DNA of 64,000 nt from Anolis sagrei. Its lineage: Eukaryota > Chordata > Lepidosauria > Squamata > Anolidae. Of this stretch, positions 37,971 to 47,550 are shown one piece after another (positions within the stretch are counted from its first letter, which is position 1; the number at the start of each line of letters is the position of its first letter). The notes beneath the pieces are model-generated. The model had not been told where the DNA came from and did no database searches. It saw only the letters and a program-made list of their open reading frames with translations. Position numbers and translations under genes: made by a program. The DNA lies in contig NC_090026.1 of the NCBI RefSeq assembly GCF_037176765.1, positions 134,065,252 through 134,129,251 of the forward strand. Reading direction: 5' to 3'.

Positions 37971-40900
37971 GAAGCAAGCAAAGATAGACCAGCTGAGGTC
38001 ACTCCAAAGTCCCGCCCTCTTCACGGGATGACGTCCTCACTCAAAGCATTTCTATCTAGATCAACATTCAGCAGAAGATCTGCACTGGGCCCTCAGCCAA
38101 ACTGTCAACATTTACCTACAAACATTTATAATCCATAGGAACTAGGCTAGAAACTCTTGTGCCCGGGGGGGGGGGGGGCGACAACGATGACAACTCTGCT
38201 GGCTTCAGTGGGACCAACTTCCAGGGAGGTGTGTCCAGAAATGGTGCCCAACTGCTCCCCAGTGTGACCTGAGTGAGGAGCAGGCAGGTGAGCCTTCCCA
38301 CAGACGAGTGTGGGGTGAGGACTTTGATGCTCAAATAGCCACTGCAAAGCCCTTGGCAGCCTTGGCCGGAGACGCTGCGCCTCCTGTTCATCCCAAGCAA
38401 CAGCCTGGAACAATCTTCAAAGGCAGACCCCTGTGAAGTCATGACAGTCTCCCATCCTGGAGGCTTTTTATTTCGTATCAGGAGCGACTTGAAAAACTGT
38501 GAGTTGCTTCTGATGTGAGAGAATTGGCCATCTGCAAGGACATTGCCCGGATGTGTTGATGTTTTACCATCCTTGTGGGAGGAAGGCATCTCTCATGTCC
38601 CCACATGGGAAGCTGGAGCTGACAGTGGAGCTCAAACCGCTTTCCCTGGATTCAAATGTCGGATAGCCATGTATAAATATGTGAGAGGAAGCCACAGGGA
38701 GGAGGAGGGAGCAACCTTCCTTTCTGCTTCCCTGGAGACTAGGTCGCAAGGGAACAATGGCTTCAAACTACAAGAGAGGAGATTCCACCTGAACATGAGG
38801 AAGAACTTCCTGACTGGGAGAGCCGTTCAGCAGTGGAACTCTCTGCCCCGGAGTGTGGTGGAGGCTCCTTCTTTGAAGGCTTTTAAACAGAGGCTGGATG
38901 GCCATCTGTCAGGGGTGATTTGAATGCAATATTCCTGCTTCTTGGCAGAATGGGGTTGGACTGCATGATGGCCCAGGAGGTCACTTCCCACTCTTGGATT
39001 CTATGATTCTATGACATTGCCCTGATGTTTTGGTGTTTTACCATGCTTCTTGGCAGAATGGGGTTGGACTGGATGGCGCATGAGGTCTCTTCCAACTCTT
39101 TGATTCTATGATTCTATGCTTGTGGGAGAAAGGCATCTCTCATGTCCCCGCATGAGGAGCTGGAGCTGACAGTGGGAGCTCAAACCGCTTTCCCTGGATT
39201 GGAACGTCGGACCTGTCAGTCCTCAGCCCTGCTGGCACAAGGCTTTAACCCATTGCACCATCGGGGAGTCCATCCTGGAGGCTGGCAGAGCACAAGGCCG
39301 TGGGGTTGGGTCACACTGCCTCAACTGCAGCCACCCACACGTGAGGCCCCCTTCAGCCATTGCCTTTTCCCTTTGAGCGGTTGTGTTCTTGGGACTGGCA
39401 TGTGGCGCAACTCAGTCCAAAGGCTTGTGCCAAGAGAGAACCAGCCTTGCCTGTTCTGCCTTTGGCGGTGCTCCAGAGCCTGGCATAGCCATCCGCAGGG
39501 ACTGGGGAGTGGGGGGGGGGGGCAGGAAAGCACCTCACCTTGTGCCAGAGTGCCACTCAGAAGGGAGCGGGCAGGTGGGGCGGATGGTCCACCCAGTGTC
39601 AGGCAGCCACATGGCTCCTCCCATTGATGTTCTTCTGCCCTCGTCAGTGGCCTCCCTGCCTTCAGAGCCAGCCAGCCTGAGGAGGGCCCCTCCCGCCCTG
39701 AGAAGGGCCCCTCCCGCCCTGAGAAGGACCCCTCCCACCCTGGCCCTATTCCCACAAACACAGGCTCACCTCTGATGGGCTGAACAATCGTCTCCCTCTC
39801 ACGAGACAGGTGTGATGTGCTGGGAAGGGTCAAAAGGGGCCAAAGCCCTTCAGGACACCAGGAACGAGAGCCAGCCCTGAGCAAGAGGCCCACCCAAGGC
39901 TCTCCTCCAGGTCAGGTGGGCTCAGGAGGGGTCTCAGCCCAGTTTTGGCTGAGCCAGGTGGCCGTGCCCACCCCCCTCTTCTACAGGTGCCCATGGCAAG
40001 AAGAGACCCTCTGTTCTGCCCACCGCTCACACCCAAGCAGAGGCACCCCACCTATGTGGAAGTGCCCCAGGTCAGGTGGATTCAGGAGGGGTCTCGGCCC
40101 AGTCTTGGCTGAGCCAGGTGGCCGTGCCCACCCCCTCTTCTACAGGTGCCCATGGCAAGAAGAGGAGCCCCTCTGCTCTGCCCACCGCTCACACCCAAGC
40201 AGAGGCACCCCACCTATGTGGAAGTGCCCCAGGTCAGGTGGATTCAGGAGGGGTCTCGGCCCAGTCTTGGCTGAGCCAGGTGGCCGTGCCCACCCCCTCT
40301 TCTACAGGTGCCCATGGCAAGAGGAGCCCCTCTGCTCTGCCCACTGCTCACACCCAAGCAGAGGCACCCCACCTATGTGGAAGTGCCCCACGTCAGGTGG
40401 ATTCAGGAGGGGTCTCAGCCCAGTCTTGGCTGAGCCAGGTGGCCGTGCCCACCCACGTCTTCTACAGGTGCCCATGGCAAGAAGAGGAGCCCCTCTGCTC
40501 TGCCCACCCCTCACACCTACGTGGAAGCGCCCGGTGTCGGCCCGGGCCTGAGCCAGAGTGCAGGGGCAGTCCACAATCTCCTCCAGGAAGCTGGGGAGGG
40601 CCTTCTCCAGGCGGTCCCACTCGTGACACTTGGCCGTGGCCCAGGCGGCCGGATCCTTCCGGAAGCCCCCTCCCAGGTGCCAGGCCATGGCATGCTCATT
40701 GCTCCAGATGGCAGGCACGTTCCTGCGGGAGAGGAGAGGAGAAGGCAGTGAGGGAGGGGGCTTGGGGGCCATTCATGGGGGAGGCAAGGAGGTCTCTCCA
40801 CGGCTGGAGCCCCCTTCCAGAAGGTAGGGGGCTCACCAAGCGGGGAAAGGAGGAGGGCCAATGGAAGTGGAGGAGCCAGGGCTAGTGTGGGGTGTGTGCA

Positions 40901-43900
40901 TGCCAATGAAGGCAGCCAGGGCTCCCTAGGACAGTGATGGGCAACCTTTTGAGCTCGGTGTGTCAAAATTTGCCAAAAACCTGACCATAACTTGGGTGGG
41001 GTGTCAGTTTCGAGAAAAAAATAAACGCAATTTTGCAATATTTATAGTATAAATAAGAACAATGTGTATTCCATGCTGAGTTATGGAGTGAACAATGCTC
41101 AACTATTCAGATAGGTTCTTGTGGGTTTTTTCGGGCTATAGGGCCATGTTCTAGAGGCATTTCTCCTGACGTTTCGCCTGCATCTATGGCAAGCATCCTC
41201 AGAGGTTGTGAGGTCAGACCTCACAACCTCTGAGGATGTTTGCCATAGATGCAGGCGAAACGTCAGGAGAAATGCCTCTAGAACATGGCTCTATAGCCTG
41301 AAAAAACCCACAAGAACCTTGTGATTCCAGCTATGAAAGCCTTCGACAATACAACTATGCAGATGTTAATTTTGTAGAGCCTTTTACAAATTTAAGGATG
41401 GAATTTGATTGGCTCTTATAAGGTGTACTTCTATGTATGTGGCCGTATGTCATCAAAAATAGCCATGTGTGTCAGTGCTGACACGCGTGTCATAGGTTCA
41501 CCATCACGGCCCTAGGAGATGCTGTGGGGCAGAGGCATTGAAGCCACCTCACAGCAGCCGAGGGGAGCGCAGGGGGGCAGGCACCAGGGGCCCCCCGACA
41601 GTCCACAGCCCCCACCTCCCCTTCTCCCCATGCCCCGTGGGTGGGAGGGGCTCTGCTGAGTGGTGGCCACAGTGCCAGCAGGTCCAGGGTGAGATGAGGG
41701 CAGGTCCAGGGCCTGCTGACCACTCTCTGGCTGACCTCTGGCCTTCGAGGGAGGTGCTGGAGGAAATGCGCAGGGCGCCCAGCTCCCAGTGGCCGTGTTG
41801 CGCAGAGGGTTCAGGCAGGAAGGTGAAGAAGCCCGAATTGGTCTGGTTCCTCTGGAGGCTGTAGAGGTACTCCCACTTGGCGGCCCAGTTGGCGGAGTAG
41901 GGCTTCCCTGGGTGGGAGGAGAAGAAGAAGGAGAAGGAGAAGGAGAAGGAGAAGGTGAAGGTGAAGGTGAAGGTGAAGGTGAAGGTGAAGGAGAAGGAGA
42001 AGGAGAAGGAGAAGGAGAAGGTGAAGGTGAAGGAGAAGGGGAAGGAGAAGGAGAAGGAGAAGAAGAAGGAGAAGGAGAAGCAGAAGCAGAAGGAGAAGGA
42101 GAAGGAGAAGCAGAAGGAGAAGCAGAAGCAGAAGGAGAAGGAGAAGGAGAAGGAGAAGGAGAAGGAGAAGGAGAAGGAGAAGGAGAAGAAGAGGTTAGCT
42201 GGCTGTGGGCACATGGAGGAGGCCGCTGTTGTAGTACGGCCTGAACCTGAGGCTGATGGGTTCACTGATGGTTTAGAGCAGGGGTCCTCAAACTAAGGCC
42301 CGAGGGCCAGATACGGCCCCCCAAGGTCATTTACCTGGCCCTCACTCAGGGTCAACCTAAGTCTGAAATGACTTGAAAAACGACATGCAAAGACACAGAA
42401 TGGGGGACAATGAGGCCTGGCTCGAGAGCAGTACATGTGAAAAAGATCTTGGAGTCCTCGTGGACAGGAAGTTGAACATGAGCCAGGAATGTGACGTGGC
42501 GGCAAAAAAAGCCAATAGGAGCCTAGTGTCCTGCTCCCCATGCTCTATTCTGCTTTGGTTAAACCACACCTGGAATATTGTGTCCAATTCTGGGCACCAC
42601 AATTCAAGAGAGAGATTGACTCTAAGCTGGAATGTGTCCAGAGGAGGGCGACTCAAATGATCAAGGGTCTGGAGAACAAGCCCTATGAGGAGCGGCTTAA
42701 GGAGCTGGGCATGTTTAGCCTGAAGAAGAGAAGGCTGAGAGGAGACATGATGAGAGCCATGTATAAATATGTGAGAGGAAGCCACAGGGAGGAGGAGGGA
42801 GCAAGCTTCCTTTCTGCTTCCATGGAGACTAGGACGCAATGGAACAATGGCTTCAAACGACAAGAGAGGAGATTCCATCTGAACATGAGGAAGAACTTCC
42901 TGACTGGGAGAGCCGTTCAGCAGTGGAACTCTCTGCCTTCCCCGGAGGGAGTGTGGTGGAGGCTCCTTCTTTGGAAGCTTTTAAGCAGAGGCTGGATGGC
43001 CATTTGTCAGGGGTGATTTGAATGCAATATTCCTGCTTCTTGGCAGAATGGGGTTGGACTGGATGATGGCCCAGGAGGTCTCTTCCAACTCTTTGATTCT
43101 ATGATTCTATGAAAGCACACAACAACAACAACAACAACAACAACAACCATCCTATCTCATCAGTCAAAAGCAGGCCCACAATTCCCATTAAAATACTAAT
43201 AAGTTTACATTTGTTAAAATTGTTCTTAATTTTAATTATTGTATTGTTTTGTGTTTTTTGCACTACAAATAAGATATGTGCAGTTTACATAGGAATTCAT
43301 TCATATATTTTTTTCAAATTATAATCTGGCCCTCCAACAGTTTGAGGGACTGTGACCTGGCCCTCTGTTTAAAAAGTTTGGGGACCCCTGGTTTAGAGAG
43401 AATTGTGGGATTTCTTGGGGTACAACAAGGTGAAAATTCAAGTCAAAGAAATGAATATTCTCTTTGGGGAAAACTTGACTCAGAAAATACAAGGCTCCAA
43501 GGTCAGTCAGAGGAGCCAGAAACAGCAACATTAGACAAGGAGTTGAGTAAAGAACTAAGTGATAAGGAAGGCTCCCAGAGAAAAACACCTGGAGCTACGG
43601 AGGTCAACAAACGCCTTCATGTACAGACTAGAGCAGAAAATAGGTCATAGCGTTTACGTGGGAAAGTCGAGGAGAGGATTTATGGGAAACGAAATGACTT
43701 CATGGCTGTCTATTAATTAGCAAGTTGTTTACCTAAGAGTTAGTTCAGGCAACGGAGCCTTCAAAGAAGAAGCTAGGTTTGAGTTCTTGTTTCAAGTCAA
43801 GCTTTGGTTCTGGATTCAAATAACCTGGAAGATTTCTGTGTTCTTGTTTTTGTATTCTTACTCAAGTTTTACTAAGTGTACCTTTGGTTGTGGATTTGTG

Positions 43901-46900
43901 CCGTATTTGTGACTTTCTGGATATTCATGGCCTTGGGATGTGCATGAGACATTTGCATTGCTGCCTGGTTCTCACCTATGGCTCACCCTTTTTGGGATTA
44001 TACACCTTCTTTCCTTATTCCTGAATTGTTGTGTATTTTATATGTTTTAAAGTTATTTTAAGTTACTTCATCCCTCTCAGAGATTTCATTGCTACATTTT
44101 CAAAGGGGGGGGGGGAGAGTGGCAAGAGAAGAAGAGGGAAGACTGACCCCCTTCCGGGATGAGCGTGCTTTGGAATGTGGGGAAGGGATGCCTCACTCTA
44201 ATCCTATCTAGTCTAGCTACTCATTGAGGACTGGAGACTTGTGCAGTCAGGGATGATGTCACAAAAATATCATTGCAGATTTGATAAACGTGGATTTGAT
44301 ATAATGATGTGTGGGAATTAATGGAAGAATGGAAGGAAGCTTGGATGGAGTTAATAATTTTGGGGACACCAGTAATATATTATGGCTTGTAATGACTAAA
44401 CTACCTGCTTGCTGGACTGTAATTAAAAGTTGCTAATAAGGACTAAAAAGTAAGCTCTGATAAGGACTGGGACAGTGATAAGGGAAATGTTTACAAAGTT
44501 AAGAAGGAAGTCAACATAAGATCAACACCAACAGGCCCGTAGCCAGGATTTTGATTCGGGGGGGGGGGGGGGGCTGAGTCTGAGTGAAAGAGGGTCTAGC
44601 CTAGCAAACCTTTTGTATCATTACCCCAATACCCCCATGCATATTGAGTATGGTGATCAGATCATGATATGAAGAAACATAACAGCTTAAATAATGTACC
44701 AGTAAGGCCTTCTCGCGGACCACCATGAGAATTTCGGGGGGGGGGGTGTGAAACCCCCAACCCCCCCCCCCCCCCCCCCCGCTACATGCCTGAACACCAA
44801 TCAAGAAGAATCAACACCTGGCCAGGAAACTGCAATGGATCCAGGATGGAAGACGTCTATCATTCATTTACAACTTTGGGACGACATCAGCAGAATATTC
44901 CTATAAAAGACTCAGTCTAATAACACTCAAAGTGTGGCAGACCTGAGGAGTCTAGTTCACCCACCATGATCTGCTCAATAAGGGAAAGAGAGAGATCGTG
45001 TACCTATGGGGAGTGTCAGATGTGCACAGGAGCAGCCTGGTCACTTTGGGGCTTCTTTCCGAAGGGAAGAAGAAGAAGGAGGGCGCTTTTGGAGTCTTTC
45101 ATTCATGACAAATTGGGGTCAGAAGTGGGATGTTCTTCTCCTGTGTGGGAAAGTTCTTCATAACAATGAAACCCAGCAGTGTATACGCTGGGCTCTTGTG
45201 TGGTGCTGGGGTCAGAGGGGGTCCCAGGCCTGGGGTGCAACAGCAGCGACCCCCCCCCCAGGCTAAACAGAGTTCTGCTGGTCTCCCTCCCTCTCTCCAA
45301 GTGGAAACCCAGAGTCGGGTGTGATGGAGGGAGTGTCATTTTGGACCCGGTGTCATGGGCCATGCCTGCCCCCCTCCCTCAAGGCATTGCGGGGGTCCCA
45401 CCACCCAGCCAATCAGCTCCCCGTCCCTCCCTCTCACGGTCCAGAGAGGGAGGGGCAACCCCAGGGCTCTCTGTCTCCGCCCCCCCCCCCGCAGGACCCT
45501 CTGCCGCCCAGAAGCCACGCCCCCTTGCGTGCCCCACCTGTCTCTGCGTAGCCCCAGACCTCGATGTTGACGCGGGGCGGGGCGGAGGGCCCCCCCCAGG
45601 TCTTGGGGCCGCCAGGTGAGCGTCAGGTTGCCGGCCTGGGTCCCGGGGGTGCCGTAGTACTGCCAGCGCGTCTCGTTCTCCAGCACGCTCTTCTCCCCGG
45701 GGGGGACCTTGTTGTGGTGCTCTGCCGGGTGGGTGGGTAGGTGGGTGGGGGGAGAGGGAGAGGGAGAGTGAGGGGAGGGTCGCATCTCCCCCTGCCCCCC
45801 GACCCCGCCCCCCGCCCCCGCCCGGGTGCCCACCTGCGGTCCAGGCGGAGGTCCAGGGGAAGGAACGGCCCCCGTCCGGGGAGACCTCCAGCGAGACGCG
45901 GCCCAGGCCCAGGAGCAGAGGGGACACGCACCGCACACCGCCGCCCCCCGACGACGAGGAGACGAAGCCCTCCGTCACCACCGCGCCCCCCGAAGCTGCG
46001 CCCAAAAGGGGGGAGGGAAAAAGGAGGGGGAGAAAAGAGGGGGTCAGCCCCGCACGGGAGAGCCTCTCCGGCCAAAGGCCAGGCCAGGGAGAGCCGGGAC
46101 CCCCACCACCGGGACCCCTCCCCTCTCATTAAGCCCTCTCCTTCTCCCCTCTCCTCGCCCCCAGCCCGCCCCCAGCCCCGCCCCCGAGGGGTCTCTCCAG
46201 CCCAAGGCCAGCAGCACAGGACCCCAAGGCTGGGACCCCTCCCCACCCGAAGCGGGACTCACGGACCCCCCGAAGCTGCGCCCAAAAGGGGGGAGGGGGG
46301 CGGAGGGGGAGAAAAGAGGGGGTCAGCCCCGCGCGCGAGAGCCTCTCCGGCCAAAGGCCCGTCCAGGGGGAGCCGGGACCCCCACCACCGGGACCCCTCC
46401 CCTCTCGTTAAGACCTCTCCTTGTCCCCTCTCCTCAAAAGGGACCCCCCGCCCCCAGCCCCGCCCCCGAGGGGTCTCTCCAGCCCAAGGCCAGCAGCGCA
46501 GGACCCCCAACGCTGGGACCCCTCCCCACCCGAAGCGGGACTCACGGACCCCCGAAGCTGCGCCCAAAAAGGGGGAGGGGAGGGGGAGAAAGGAGGGGGT
46601 CAGCCCCAAGCCCCGCCCCCGAGGGGCCTCCCCGGCCATAGGCTAGCCCAGGCCTCCGGGGGGGCAGCCGGGATTCCCGACCCTTGGACCCCTCCCCTCT
46701 CGTTAGGCCCCTCTCCCATCTCCCCAAACGGGACTCCCGCCCCCAGCCCGTCCCCAGACTCATCCCCGGGAGGCCCCTTCGGCCCAAGGCCAGCAGCGCA
46801 GGACCCCCAACGCTGGAATCCTTCCCTGTCTCATCCCCCCCCCCACCCGGATTTACGGACCCCCGAAGCTGAGCCCAAAAAGGGGGAGGGGGAGGGAGGG

Positions 46901-47512
46901 AGGGAAAGGAGGGGATCAGCTCCAAGCCCCGCCCCCGAGAGGTCTCTCCGGCCAAAGGCCAGCCCAGGCCTCCGGGGGGGCAGCCGGGACCCCCGACCCT
47001 TGGACCCCTCCCCTCTCGTTAAACCCCTCTCCTTCTCCTCTCCCCCCGCCCCCAACCCCGCCCCCGGGAGGCCTCTCCGGCCCAAGGACCCAAGCCCCCC
47101 CCCGCCCCCCTCCCGAATCGGGACTCACGGACCGGCAGAGGATGCGGGCTTGGTGGGCGGCGACCCCGGAGAGGGAGATGTTTCCGAGGGCGAAGACCTT
47201 CCCGCCGAGGAGCGTCCCGGAGTGAGGCCAGGCCTCCGGGCAGGAGAGCCACAAGTCCGCGCAGCACGAGCCCAGCCCCGCGCAGCCCCCGCCGCACCCG
47301 CACACGCCCCCCGCGACCCCCGCCCCGCAGCGCCCCGCGCACGAGGAGGAAGACGAGGGGGAGGGGGAGGCGGAGGGGGACCACCCTGGGGGGAGAGGGA
47401 AGGCGAAGGGTCAGGCGCGGGGCAAGGCAGGCAGACCCCTCCGCGGACCCCAGACCCCAGCCCCAGCTCCCCTCCCCCCCCGGAAAGACCCCGAGGGCGC
47501 GCGGGGCTTCTC

Positions 47513-47550
<38 letters not shown>

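Noticed and set aside
41789-42296. Glu/Gly- or Lys-rich ORFs at the hexanucleotide repeat
   Set aside because: Pure translation of a microsatellite.
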